A stretch of DNA of 64,000 nucleotides from Paenibacillus cremeus. Its GTDB lineage: Bacteria > Bacillota > Bacilli > Paenibacillales > NBRC-103111. Location: the NCBI RefSeq assembly GCF_007786445.1, contig NZ_VNJI01000002.1, positions 124,001-188,000 on the forward strand, in the 5' to 3' direction. Shown here one piece after another: positions 16,337-24,507 of the stretch. The notes under the pieces are model-generated. The model was not told where the DNA came from. It did not search any database and saw only the letters and a list, made by a program, of their open reading frames with translations. The position numbers were made by a program, and so were the translations under genes. The stretch's first letter is position 1. Each line of letters starts with the position of its first letter.

Positions 16337-17159
16337 TTTTACGAATGTTTGGCCGCTCTTTTATTATTTTCCGTTTTCTGCCTTTGGTAATGAACTGGAA
16401 GTAACTCAGCAAGTGCCGACGGGCTTGAACAAGGCGATGGCCCAAGGGGAAATTGATATCGGACCGATTTCATCGTTTGCTTACGGTGAAAATTATGAGA
16501 AATACATGCTGTTCCCTGATATGTCGGTTAGCAGCTACAGTCATGTGAATTCGATTCTTTTCTTTCACCGCAAGCCGATTGAAGAGTTGACGAGTGCTAC
16601 AATTGCGCTGCCTACTACCTCGGCTACATCGGTTAATCTGCTGAAAATTATTTTATACAAATTTTACCATCTGGAGCCGAACTACGTGTACGCAGCCCCG
16701 GAGTTGGATACGATGATGAAGACAGCTGACGCAGCGCTGCTCATCGGCGACCATGCCATCCGCGCCAGCTGGGAAGACAATGGATATATGGTTACGGATC
16801 TCGGAGCAGAATGGACCCGCCTGACGGGACAATGGATGTCTTTTGCCGTGTGCACGATCCGCAAGGAAGTTGTAGAACAGCAGCCGGAGCAGATTGAACG
16901 GATCTACGAAGCCTTTCTGGAAAGCAAGCGCAAATCGCTTGCCGATATGACAGGAATGATTAATGATGCCCAGAAGCTCATCGGTGGAACAGCCGAGTAT
17001 TGGGAGCACTATTTTTCAAACCTAAGCTATGAGTTTGGCCCGAAGCAGTGGGAAGGGCTGCAGCTGTATTATCAATATGCAACGGAGCTCGGTTTCTTGG
17101 ATCGGGAAGTGAAGCTGCATATATGGAATCATAATTCTGTAGTACGGGTGACGGAATGA
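16296..17159 (+). CDS. mqnA: Menaquinone biosynthesis protein MqnA (chorismate dehydratase)
   Basis: MqnA dehydrates chorismate to 3-enolpyruvylbenzoate, the entry step of the futalosine pathway. The 287-residue protein has the MqnA/MqnD periplasmic-binding-like fold, with RIGRIDFTNVWPLFYYF at the N-terminus and GEIDIGPISSFAYGENYEKY near residue 50. The ATG at 16296 (MTTNNPVIRIGRI) is supported by family alignment and GATGGGG upstream; the frame is open 25 codons further back but reads unrelated residues. It overlaps the UbiX gene by 41 bp and hepT by 4 bp. MqnB, C, D and E homologues are not in this window. Confidence 0.9.
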   Translation: MTTNNPVIRIGRIDFTNVWPLFYYFPFSAFGNELEVTQQVPTGLNKAMAQGEIDIGPISSFAYGENYEKYMLFPDMSVSSYSHVNSILFFHRKPIEELTSATIALPTTSATSVNLLKIILYKFYHLEPNYVYAAPELDTMMKTADAALLIGDHAIRASWEDNGYMVTDLGAEWTRLTGQWMSFAVCTIRKEVVEQQPEQIERIYEAFLESKRKSLADMTGMINDAQKLIGGTAEYWEHYFSNLSYEFGPKQWEGLQLYYQYATELGFLDREVKLHIWNHNSVVRVTE

Positions 17160-18130
17160 AACTGTTGGATATTTACGCCAAATTGAAAAAAGATATCAAT
17201 TATATTGAGAAAGAACTGGAGCGAAGCATTGATGTGGAGCATCCGATGCTCCGAGAAGCTTCGCTGCATTTGCTCAAGGCAGGTGGGAAGCGTATCCGGC
17301 CTGTCTTCGTTCTGCTCGGAGCCAAGTTTGGAACCTACGATCTGGAACAGGTGAAGCACGTGGCCGTTCCGCTCGAGCTGATCCATATGGCTACGCTGGT
17401 TCATGATGACGTGATAGACGATGCGAATACCCGTAGGGGCCAGCTGACGGTTCGATCGAAATGGGATAACCGGATTGCCATGTATACGGGTGACTACATA
17501 TTTGCCAAAGCGCTGAATATCGTAACGAAGCTGTCTAATCCGCTCATCCACCAAATCATGTCCAAAGCCATTGTGCAGGTTTGTATCGGGGAGATGGAGC
17601 AAATCCGCTTTTTCTTCAACAGCGAGCAGTCGATCAGGGATTACTTGCTGCGCATTAAGCGAAAGACAGCACTGCTTATCGCTATTAGCTGTCAGCTTGG
17701 GGCGGTCGCCGCGGGCGCATCGGAGAAAGCGGCACGTCAGCTGTACATTTTCGGATACAATGTGGGGATGGCGTTTCAAGTCAGAGATGACTTGCTGGAT
17801 TTATTCGGCACGGAGAAGGAGATCGGCAAGCCGCCCGGCAATGACATAAAGCAAGGCAACATCACCATTCCGGTCATATTTGCGCTTCAGAATGAGAAGC
17901 TAAAGCCTGAGCTGCTAAGAGAGCTCAAGGTCATTCAGGACACCGACGGACAAACCGATGTGAATCCGTTTCTTAACATCGTGCGCCAAAGTGAAGGAAT
18001 TGCGCGTTCAGAAGCGATGGCATCCAAATACATAGACAAAGCTATTGCAGCACTGCAGAGCCTTCCTGATATTCAAGCCAAAAAAGATTTGATTAGCATT
18101 GCACATTTTATAGGCAATAGGTCCTACTAG
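17156..18130 (+). CDS. hepT: Heptaprenyl diphosphate synthase component 2
   Basis: Catalytic subunit of the long-chain polyprenyl synthase that makes the menaquinone side chain, paired with HepS. The 324-residue protein carries both aspartate-rich motifs: LVHDDVIDDANTRRG (first DDxxD, about residues 82-96) and FQVRDDLLDLFG (second, about 205-216), plus GGKRIRP near residue 43 and KQGNITIP. It begins within the mqnA stop (ATGA overlap), so it is co-translated with the inserted futalosine genes. It is the last gene of the quinone operon; ndk follows 60 bp later. Confidence 0.95.
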   Translation: MKLLDIYAKLKKDINYIEKELERSIDVEHPMLREASLHLLKAGGKRIRPVFVLLGAKFGTYDLEQVKHVAVPLELIHMATLVHDDVIDDANTRRGQLTVRSKWDNRIAMYTGDYIFAKALNIVTKLSNPLIHQIMSKAIVQVCIGEMEQIRFFFNSEQSIRDYLLRIKRKTALLIAISCQLGAVAAGASEKAARQLYIFGYNVGMAFQVRDDLLDLFGTEKEIGKPPGNDIKQGNITIPVIFALQNEKLKPELLRELKVIQDTDGQTDVNPFLNIVRQSEGIARSEAMASKYIDKAIAALQSLPDIQAKKDLISIAHFIGNRSY

Positions 18131-18189
18131 AAGATTATCACCATTAAGTTTCTATGATATAGTAAGATTATGAAGGGAGTCGATTTGTA

Positions 18190-18633
18190 ATGGAAAGAAC
18201 GTTTATCATGATTAAGCCGGATGGCGTCCAAAGAGGTTTGATTGGAGAGATCGTGGGCCGCTTTGAGCGCAAAGGCTTTCGTTTGGTCGCCGCCAAATTT
18301 CTGCAAGTGAGTCAGGAGTTGGCTGAAAAGCATTACGCAGAGCATCTCGGCAAGCCTTTTTATGACAATCTGATCCGCTTCATCACTTCCGGACCAGTGT
18401 TTGCCATGGTATGGGAAGGGGATCGCATCATTGCTTTGTCCCGCGCGATGATCGGAAAGACGGACGCGTTGGAAGCGGCGCCGGGCACCATTCGTTCGGA
18501 TTTCTCCGTCACAACCAGGCTCAATTTGATCCATGGCTCGGATTCGGCTGAAAGCGCAGCCTATGAAATCGGCAACTATTTTACGCCAGAGGAAATCGTA
18601 AGCTATACGAAAAACATCGAAGCCTGGATCTGA
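18190..18633 (+). CDS. ndk: Nucleoside diphosphate kinase
   Basis: Transfers the gamma phosphate between nucleoside di- and triphosphates through a phospho-histidine. The 147-residue protein contains the active-site stretch [11 protein letters not shown] near residue 117 and the start [19 protein letters not shown], both diagnostic. GAAGGGAG lies about 10 bases before the ATG. Location between hepT and cheR is the same as in B. subtilis. Confidence 0.98.
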   Translation: MERTFIMIKPDGVQRGLIGEIVGRFERKGFRLVAAKFLQVSQELAEKHYAEHLGKPFYDNLIRFITSGPVFAMVWEGDRIIALSRAMIGKTDALEAAPGTIRSDFSVTTRLNLIHGSDSAESAAYEIGNYFTPEEIVSYTKNIEAWI

Positions 18634-18652
18634 TAAAAGCGGGGTTGTAGAG

Positions 18653-19438
18653 ATGGAAGACGATAAAGATTTCCTTTTATTCATTCAAAAAGTGAAGGAT
18701 TATACATCCATTGATTTAGCACAGTATAAAGAAGCTCAAATGAAACGTCGTCTTACCACGCTGCGGTTGAAAAAGGGGTATAACACGTTTAGTGCCTTTT
18801 TTGATGCGATGACAAAGGACAAGGATCTGTTTTACGAGTTCTTGGACCGGATGACGATTAACGTTTCGGAGTTTTGGCGTAACCCTAACCGATGGGAAGT
18901 GCTGGAGCAGCGCTTCCTTCCCGAGATGCACCGCAAATCACGCCGACTTAAATGCTGGAGCGCCGCTTGCTCGACTGGTGAAGAGCCGTATACGCTGGCG
19001 ATGATCCTCTCCGAGCTCGGAGCCTTGAACGACGCCCAGCTGTTTGCGACGGATATTGACGACGGTGCCCTCGACAAGGCCAAGAAAGGCATCTACGCCG
19101 ATCGCTCGGTCCGGGATGTACCCGCTAAGTATTTGAAAAAATATTATCGGCAAGAAAACCTGACTTATCACATATCGGATACGCTGAAAACCGCCATTAA
19201 ATACCAGAAGCAAAACTTACTTATCGATCGGTTTGATACTAATTTTGATCTCATTATTTGCCGCAATGTTATGATCTATTTTACCGAAGAAGCGAAGCAT
19301 GTACTGTATCAAAAGTTTGCCCATGCGCTTAAGCCGGGCGGGATCTTGTTCGTCGGTAGTACCGAGCAAATCTTTAGTCCAGGGCAATATGGCTTGGAGC
19401 CAGCCGAAACGTTTTTTTACCGAAAGTCAGGGGCTTAG
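18653..19438 (+). CDS. cheR: Chemotaxis protein methyltransferase CheR
   Basis: SAM-dependent enzyme that methylates glutamates on chemoreceptors and so sets adaptation. The 261-residue protein has the helical N-terminal CheR domain and the C-terminal methyltransferase domain with LKCWSAACSTGEEPYTLAM (about residues 98-116), DLIICRNVMIYF and PGGILFVGSTE. It starts 19 bp after ndk, with a weak ribosome-binding site. No other chemotaxis gene is near; the isolated position before aroC is the same in B. subtilis. Confidence 0.95.
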   Translation: MEDDKDFLLFIQKVKDYTSIDLAQYKEAQMKRRLTTLRLKKGYNTFSAFFDAMTKDKDLFYEFLDRMTINVSEFWRNPNRWEVLEQRFLPEMHRKSRRLKCWSAACSTGEEPYTLAMILSELGALNDAQLFATDIDDGALDKAKKGIYADRSVRDVPAKYLKKYYRQENLTYHISDTLKTAIKYQKQNLLIDRFDTNFDLIICRNVMIYFTEEAKHVLYQKFAHALKPGGILFVGSTEQIFSPGQYGLEPAETFFYRKSGA

Positions 19439-19523
19439 TGAATAAAGGTTACCAAACGATCCCATACTATGAATATTATGTTATGGAAGCTATTTCCGGC
19501 ATAAACTGTTCAGGAGGGGCCGT

Positions 19524-19688
19524 ATGGATAAACGAAAAGTCATCACAGCTTATCGTCGGGGCTTTATTACAATGCAAGAGTGCGCGCAAATTCTGGGGAT
19601 CGACTCCTTGCAGATCGTCGGCATGGTGAATGATCCGGAATGGATCGAAAGCAGCCGCGTACGGGGCAGACAGCCGGTGAATGGCTAG
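19524..19688 (+). CDS. Short conserved-looking protein of unknown function (54 aa)
   Basis: An ATG at 19524 preceded by AGGAGGGG (19512-19519) opens a 54-codon frame ending at TAG 19686-19688. The product begins MDKRKVITAYRRGFITMQEC and contains a helix-turn-helix-like stretch (FITMQECAQILGIDSLQI) that could bind DNA or RNA; there is no membrane segment or cysteine pair. A terminator directly follows. I do not recognise the family. The strong ribosome-binding site, good codon use and terminator make it likely to be a real gene. It lies alone between cheR and aroC. Confidence 0.6.
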   Translation: MDKRKVITAYRRGFITMQECAQILGIDSLQIVGMVNDPEWIESSRVRGRQPVNG

Positions 19689-19706
19689 CAGCGGTGTATC
19701 TTTTTC

Positions 19707-19754
19707 AAAAAGCGTTGTTGAACGGCGTGATGTCGTTCCGCAGCGCTTTTTTTA
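19707..19754 (+). terminator. Intrinsic terminator upstream of the aromatic supraoperon
   Basis: AAAAAGCG (19707-19714) pairs with CGCTTTTT (19744-19751); an inner GAACG/CGTTC stem extends it, and T residues follow. Confidence 0.75.
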
Positions 19755-19767
19755 TGGCTTCATTTTC

Positions 19768-19796
19768 TTGTCAAACGGTGGCACCTATACTATAAT
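19768..19796 (+). promoter_or_regulatory. Sigma-A promoter of the aroC-aroB-aroH operon
   Basis: TTGTCA (19768-19773) and a perfect TATAAT (19791-19796) at 17-bp spacing. The leader to aroC is about 110 nt and begins with a hairpin (AGGACTTAGC near 19804 with a matching GCTAA...GTCCT arm ending near 19837). No T-box signature is visible. Confidence 0.8.
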
Positions 19797-19911
19797 GAGC
19801 AAAAGGACTTAGCACATAAAAGCGCTAAAGCGTCCTAGGCGGATGGCGGCTGTAGGTTCAAGGACGCTGCAAGATATGCCTTATCGGGATAGGATGAAAG
19901 GGGACAACCAA

Positions 19912-21075
19912 ATGAGATATTTAACAGCAGGAGAGACGCATGGTCCGCAGCTTACGACCATTATCGAAGGTTTTCCAAGCAATTTAACCATTAACTTTGA
20001 AGAAGTTAACTTCCAGCTGGCTCGCCGCCAGAAAGGCTATGGACGTGGCCGGCGCATGCAGATTGAGAAGGATACCGCCAACATCGTGGGCGGTGTGAGA
20101 CACGGCAAAACTACAGGAGCGCCGATTGCATTGGTCGTTGAGAACAACGATTGGAAGCACTGGACCTCCGTTATGAATATCGAACCGATTGAAGGCAGCG
20201 ACGAGACGAAGCGCCGGGTGAACCGTCCGCGTCCGGGACATGCCGATCTGAACGGCGGATTGAAGTATAATCAGCGCGATCTTCGCAATATTCTTGAGCG
20301 TTCCAGCGCACGCGAAACGACGATGCGCGTAGCAGTTGGGGGTATGGCTCGGCAGCTGTTAAAGGAATTCGGCATTAAAGTGGCGGGACAGGTTATCCGG
20401 ATCGGCGAAGTGGAAATTCAGCGCCGCGAGCTGCCGATTGATGAGCTGATTTCAATTACGGAAGAGTCGCCGCTGCGGGTGACGGATCAAGATGCGGAAG
20501 CACGCATGATCGCTGCGATTGATGCCGCTAAGGATGACGGGGATACGCTTGGTGGTATCGTAGAATGCATTATCGAAGGCGTTCCAACCGGGCTGGGCAG
20601 CCACGTGCAATGGGATCGCAAGCTTGATGGCCGCATTGCGCAAGCGGTATTGTCGATTCAAGCGTTCAAAGGCGTAGAGTTCGGCATTGGCTTTGAAGCG
20701 GCTGAGCGTAGAGGCTCCTCTGTGCATGATGAGATCATGCATGATGAGTCCCGTGGATTTTACCGCGCAACGAATCGTGCCGGCGGCTTCGAGGGTGGAA
20801 TGACGACAGGCGAGCAAATTGTTGTTCGCGGTGTAATGAAGCCGATCTCCACCCTCTACAAAGCTCTGCAAAGCGTAGATATCGACACGAAGGAAGCCTT
20901 CACTGCTCAGGTTGAGCGTTCAGACACGTGTGCCGTGCCTGCTGCTGGTGTTATCATGGAGAACGTCATCGCTTGGGAAGTGGCCCGCGCATTTATGGAG
21001 AAATTCGGTGGTGACTCCATCGAGGAGATTCGCCGCAATTATGAGAGCTACCTGGAGCAGATCAAGCAGTATTAA
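19912..21075 (+). CDS. aroC: Chorismate synthase
   Basis: Converts 5-enolpyruvylshikimate-3-phosphate to chorismate with reduced FMN. The 387-residue protein shows the family signatures [17 protein letters not shown] at the start, [22 protein letters not shown] near residue 110 and the later [13 protein letters not shown]. The ATG at 19912 has AAAGGGG 8 bases upstream; the frame is open 23 codons further but those residues do not belong to the family. First gene of the supraoperon; its product feeds aroH/tyrA, trpE and mqnA, all in this window. Confidence 0.97.
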   Translation: MRYLTAGETHGPQLTTIIEGFPSNLTINFEEVNFQLARRQKGYGRGRRMQIEKDTANIVGGVRHGKTTGAPIALVVENNDWKHWTSVMNIEPIEGSDETKRRVNRPRPGHADLNGGLKYNQRDLRNILERSSARETTMRVAVGGMARQLLKEFGIKVAGQVIRIGEVEIQRRELPIDELISITEESPLRVTDQDAEARMIAAIDAAKDDGDTLGGIVECIIEGVPTGLGSHVQWDRKLDGRIAQAVLSIQAFKGVEFGIGFEAAERRGSSVHDEIMHDESRGFYRATNRAGGFEGGMTTGEQIVVRGVMKPISTLYKALQSVDIDTKEAFTAQVERSDTCAVPAAGVIMENVIAWEVARAFMEKFGGDSIEEIRRNYESYLEQIKQY

Positions 21076-21098
21076 TCCGGATCGGGAGAGTCGGTACT

Positions 21099-22193
21099 AT
21101 GAGAGAGCTAACGGTAGATTTGGGAGCAAGATCGTACCCGATTTATATCGGCGAAGGCATTTTGAATGACATTGGTACTTTGTTTGAGAAGCACGGAATT
21201 GGGAAAGGTTCACCGCTGCTTGTTGTGACGGATGATCATGTGGCGGAGCATTTCTTGGAACCGGTAGTCAGTCTGCTTCGCACGGCTGGCTATACGACGG
21301 CATCACATGTGGTGGCGTCCGGTGAGAAATCCAAGTCACTCAAGGTTCTTGAAGATGTTGTCACGACTGCACTGCAAGCTGGACTGGACCGCAAATCTAC
21401 TGTGATCGCTCTCGGTGGCGGTGTCGTAGGGGATTTGGCCGGCTTTGTTGCAGCGAGCTACATGCGTGGAGTGCGCTTCGTGCAAATTCCAACGACGATT
21501 CTGGCGCATGATAGCAGTGTCGGCGGCAAGGTAGCTGTGAATCATCCGCTGGCCAAAAACATTATCGGCGCGTTTCATCAGCCGGAGATGGTGCTGTACG
21601 ATACTGCGACGCTTCGTACCCTGCCGGATCGCGACGTCCGCTCCGGACTATCGGAGATGATCAAGCATGGCTTGATCTGGGACGCCGAATTCACCGCATG
21701 GTGCGAAGACAATGCCGACAAGCTGGTTGGATTGGACCCGGAGGCGCTGCAGTATGGCCTTTACATGGGCTGTAGGGTGAAGGCGGCCGTGGTGTCCCAA
21801 GATGAACGCGAGAATGATCTTCGCGCCATCCTGAACCTCGGCCATACGATCGGGCATGCGCTGGAGGCCGTTGCCGGCTATAACGAGCTGCTGCACGGAG
21901 AAGCGATCGCCATTGGCATGGTTGGAGCAGCCAAGCTGTCCGTCCGTATGGGCAATCCGGAGCATGTGTATACGGTGACTAAACGGATTTTTAAGAAATT
22001 CGGCCTTCCAACCGCCATTCCAGCTCATATGGATACCGATGCCATTATGAGTGCCATGATGCACGATAAGAAATTTAGCGAAAGCAAGATTGTTTACATC
22101 GTCCCAACGGACATCGGCAAAGTAGAAATTAACAAAAATGTATCCGCGGATTGGGTCAGAGACATCGTGGATCAATTAAAACAGGAGGACTGA
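21099..22193 (+). CDS. aroB: 3-Dehydroquinate synthase
   Basis: NAD- and metal-dependent enzyme of the shikimate pathway that cyclises DAHP to 3-dehydroquinate. The 364-residue protein has the NAD-binding GGGVVGDLAGFVAASYMRG (about residues 107-125), the metal ligand region LNLGHTIGHALE (about 244-255) and HGEAIAIGM. It lies 23 bp after aroC and 3 bp before aroH. Confidence 0.97.
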   Translation: MRELTVDLGARSYPIYIGEGILNDIGTLFEKHGIGKGSPLLVVTDDHVAEHFLEPVVSLLRTAGYTTASHVVASGEKSKSLKVLEDVVTTALQAGLDRKSTVIALGGGVVGDLAGFVAASYMRGVRFVQIPTTILAHDSSVGGKVAVNHPLAKNIIGAFHQPEMVLYDTATLRTLPDRDVRSGLSEMIKHGLIWDAEFTAWCEDNADKLVGLDPEALQYGLYMGCRVKAAVVSQDERENDLRAILNLGHTIGHALEAVAGYNELLHGEAIAIGMVGAAKLSVRMGNPEHVYTVTKRIFKKFGLPTAIPAHMDTDAIMSAMMHDKKFSESKIVYIVPTDIGKVEINKNVSADWVRDIVDQLKQED

Positions 22194-22196
22194 CGC

Positions 22197-22574
22197 ATGT
22201 TTGTACGGGGAATTCGCGGCGCCACAACGGTGGAGCACAATGAGGAGAACGAAATTTTAGCTTCGACTTCCGAGCTGCTGAACCAAATCATTCTTGAGAA
22301 TGGAATCGTGCCGGAAGAAATCGCTTGCGTTTATATTACGGTAACACAAGATCTGACGGCAACCTTCCCTGCGAAGACGATCCGTCAGATGGCCGGCTGG
22401 GAGCTGGTTCCGCTGATGTGCTCCGTTGAAATCCCGGTGGAAGGCAGCTTGGCCAAGTGCATTCGCTTAATGGTCATGGTGAACACCGAGAAGAGTCAGC
22501 AGGAAATTAACCATGTTTATATGAAGCAGGCTATGCGTCTTCGTCCTGACTTATCCAAATTGACAAAAGCATAA
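22197..22574 (+). CDS. aroH: Chorismate mutase, AroH type
   Basis: Rearranges chorismate to prephenate. The 125-residue protein is the monofunctional trimeric AroH fold of B. subtilis: start MFVRGIRGATTVEHNEENEI, catalytic arginines R4 and R7 in the first strand and the later CIRLMVMVNTE arm. AGGAGG lies 8 bases before the ATG. The -35 box of the trp promoter lies inside its last codons, so trp transcription starts separately right at the end of aroH. Confidence 0.96.
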   Translation: MFVRGIRGATTVEHNEENEILASTSELLNQIILENGIVPEEIACVYITVTQDLTATFPAKTIRQMAGWELVPLMCSVEIPVEGSLAKCIRLMVMVNTEKSQQEINHVYMKQAMRLRPDLSKLTKA

Positions 22575-22589
22575 TAGAGGTAGTATAGT
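22560..22589 (+). promoter_or_regulatory. Sigma-A promoter of the trp operon
   Basis: A perfect TTGACA at 22560-22565, overlapping the end of aroH, and TATAGT at 22584-22589 with 18-bp spacing. Predicted start near 22596 gives a leader of about 307 nt before trpE, as in the B. subtilis arrangement where trp has its own promoter after aroH. Confidence 0.8.
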
Positions 22590-22621
22590 TAGTTTAAGTA
22601 TTTCATTGGTGCAGCTTTTGG

Positions 22622-22681
22622 GAGCATTAGCTGGCCAATCGGTTGAGCAGAGTAGAGCTAGTTGAGTTCAGTTGAGATGAG
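22622..22681 (+). promoter_or_regulatory. Candidate TRAP-binding site in the trp leader
   Basis: A run of NAG triplets at almost exact 5-nt period: GAG at 22645, 22650 and 22655, TAG at 22659, GAG at 22664, CAG at 22669, GAG at 22674 and 22679 (8 triplets, spacers mostly 2 nt); GAG at 22622 and TAG at 22628 precede after a gap. TRAP binds about 11 (G/U)AG triplets with 2-3-nt spacers, and mtrB is in this window. GTAGAG at 22652-22657 inside the run can pair with CTCTAC of the terminator, a possible short antiterminator. Confidence 0.8.
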
Positions 22682-22822
22682 TCGTTTTATTGTTTTTTGC
22701 TAAGAGAAGTTGGATTAGTTGCGCACACTTGTATAGTGACCTTATTTTCTTTTTCGTTACTTTCGTGCTGCAAATTAATCGATCGATTCTATTGGCAGAA
22801 GACAGCCATCTTCTGGATGTAC

Positions 22823-22856
22823 ACCTCTACCTTGTTGTAGAGGTTTTTTTGTTTTT
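22823..22856 (+). terminator. trp leader attenuator terminator
   Basis: ACCTCTAC (22823-22830) pairs perfectly with GTAGAGGT (22837-22844) across a 6-nt loop, followed by seven T residues and another T run. It lies 47 bp before trpE, so it is an attenuator within the leader and not an operon end. A second hairpin (CAGAAGA / TCTTCTG, 22796-22815) lies just upstream. Confidence 0.9.
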
Positions 22857-22877
22857 AACAGACCAGCGAAGCATGAT

Positions 22878-22895
22878 GAGACGAGTAGAGGAGAG
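22878..22895 (+). promoter_or_regulatory. GAG repeats over the trpE ribosome-binding site
   Basis: GAG triplets at 22878, 22883, 22888 and 22893 (5-nt period) cover the trpE ribosome-binding site AGAGGAG; CAG at 22864 and AAG at 22869 may extend the run. GTAGAGG at 22885-22891 is also complementary to CCTCTAC of the terminator, so it could be hidden by pairing. Either route would let TRAP or RNA folding block trpE translation. Confidence 0.6.
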
Positions 22896-22902
22896 ATGGA
22901 CC

Positions 22903-24444
22903 ATGTACACACCGGAAGCGAGCGAAGTCATTCGACTGGCAAGACAGTACAATTTGATTCCCGTCGTACGCCACATGATGGCCGATACGGAAACCCCGAT
23001 TCGCGTGTTTCAGCATTTTTATGAGGAGAAGCGGGCGTTCTTACTGGAGAGCGTTGAAGGTGGAGTGAAATGGGCTCGATATTCCTTCATCGGCACGGAC
23101 CCGTTCATGCTGATCCATGCGAAAAACGGCGTAACCCAAATTGAAGGACCGGAGGGAGTCAAAGAATCCCGCGAAAAACCGGTCGATGTGCTGAAAGCAT
23201 ATCTTCGTGATTACACGAGTCCATCCCTTCCGGATTTGCCGCGCTTTACCGGCGGTGCGGTCGGATTTTTCGGATACGATCTGCTGCAATATTATGAAAA
23301 GCTACCGAAACACCGGAACGATGATCTGCAAATGAACGATATCGAGTTTATGTTCTGCGATCAGGTTATAGTGTTCGATCATTTCAAACAGCAGCTGAAG
23401 GTGATTGCCAACGTCCATGTGCCTCCCCATGGTACAGACGCGGAAATTATCGCTGCCTATGAGCAAACCTGCGCTAAGATCGACGCGACGATTGAACGCT
23501 TGAAGCGGCCGTTGCCGGCGCTGTCCATGACGCATCAACCGATTCCGGACGATGTGGACCTGGGCGAGATTCGTTCGAACTTAACGAAGGAGCAATTTAT
23601 CTCTAACGTGGAGAAGGCCAAGGAATATATCCGGTCTGGGGATATTTTTCAAGTCGTGCTATCACAGCGCTTCGAGATCGAAACGGATGTTTCGCCGCTG
23701 CATGTGTACCGAATCTTGCGCACCATGAATCCTTCGCCATATATGTACTGCCTCAAAATGGACGATGAGGTGATTGTTGGTACGTCCCCAGAGATGCTTG
23801 TACGAGTGGAGGATGAGAAGGTGGAGACCCGGCCGATCGCTGGGACCCGTCCTCGAGGCAAGACTCAAGAAGAGGACTTGGCGTTGGAGAAAGAACTGCT
23901 GGCAGACGAGAAGGAGCGTGCGGAGCATCTGATGCTCGTCGATCTGGGCCGCAACGACATCGGGCGTGTATCGGAATTCGGGACCGTCAAATGCGATACG
24001 TTCATGCAAATTGAGAGATACTCCCACGTCATGCATATCGTGTCCAATGTGTCAGGGAAGCTTGCCAAGGATAAAGATTTCTACGATGCGTTCATTTCCT
24101 GCTTGCCTGCAGGGACGGTTTCGGGAGCTCCTAAGCTCAGAGCGATGGAGATTATCGCCGAGCTGGAGAATGAAGCGCGCGGCGCCTATGCGGGTGCGAT
24201 TGGCTACCTAGGCTTTTCCGGCAACCTGGATACATGTATCACGATTCGGACGATCATTTTCAAAAAAGGAAAAGCGTACGTGCAGGCTGGAGCCGGCATC
24301 GTGTGGGATTCCGTACCGGAGAGCGAGTATCAGGAAACGGTCAATAAAGCGAAGGGCATGCTGAAATCGATTCGCACGGCGGAAGCAGTCTTCGCATCCA
24401 AGCCGAAGGAATATGCACTGATCAATCATGACTATTACGAATAA
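22903..24444 (+). CDS. trpE: Anthranilate synthase component I
   Basis: Converts chorismate to anthranilate with ammonia from the TrpG subunit; first committed step to tryptophan. The 513-residue protein has the feedback-inhibition motif LLES (in AFLLESVEGG, about residue 47) and the chorismate-binding core with FQVVLSQRFE, GTRPRGKT and GTVSGAPKLRAMEI. The ATG at 22903 is used because GAGGAGAG lies just upstream; the frame is open 71 codons further back, but that DNA is the attenuator leader. The operon has no trpG gene, as in B. subtilis where the amidotransferase is shared with folate synthesis. Confidence 0.97.
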   Translation: MYTPEASEVIRLARQYNLIPVVRHMMADTETPIRVFQHFYEEKRAFLLESVEGGVKWARYSFIGTDPFMLIHAKNGVTQIEGPEGVKESREKPVDVLKAYLRDYTSPSLPDLPRFTGGAVGFFGYDLLQYYEKLPKHRNDDLQMNDIEFMFCDQVIVFDHFKQQLKVIANVHVPPHGTDAEIIAAYEQTCAKIDATIERLKRPLPALSMTHQPIPDDVDLGEIRSNLTKEQFISNVEKAKEYIRSGDIFQVVLSQRFEIETDVSPLHVYRILRTMNPSPYMYCLKMDDEVIVGTSPEMLVRVEDEKVETRPIAGTRPRGKTQEEDLALEKELLADEKERAEHLMLVDLGRNDIGRVSEFGTVKCDTFMQIERYSHVMHIVSNVSGKLAKDKDFYDAFISCLPAGTVSGAPKLRAMEIIAELENEARGAYAGAIGYLGFSGNLDTCITIRTIIFKKGKAYVQAGAGIVWDSVPESEYQETVNKAKGMLKSIRTAEAVFASKPKEYALINHDYYE

Positions 24445-24507
24445 CTCGATCTGCATGTAACTGCAGGAGTTCTATAGAATTACAGTTTATGGGGAGGCAT
24501 GAAAACG

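Noticed and set aside
19438-19629. A 63-codon frame starting at the cheR stop
   Set aside because: It overlaps the better supported 54-codon gene in another frame and lacks a ribosome-binding site.
22690-22902. A 71-codon N-terminal extension of trpE
   Set aside because: It would translate through the attenuator terminator and TRAP leader and shows no TrpE similarity; the ATG at 22903 has the ribosome-binding site.
22596-22902. Possible T-box in front of trpE
   Set aside because: The conserved T-box sequence around AGGGTGGNACCGCG is absent, whereas TRAP triplets and mtrB are present.
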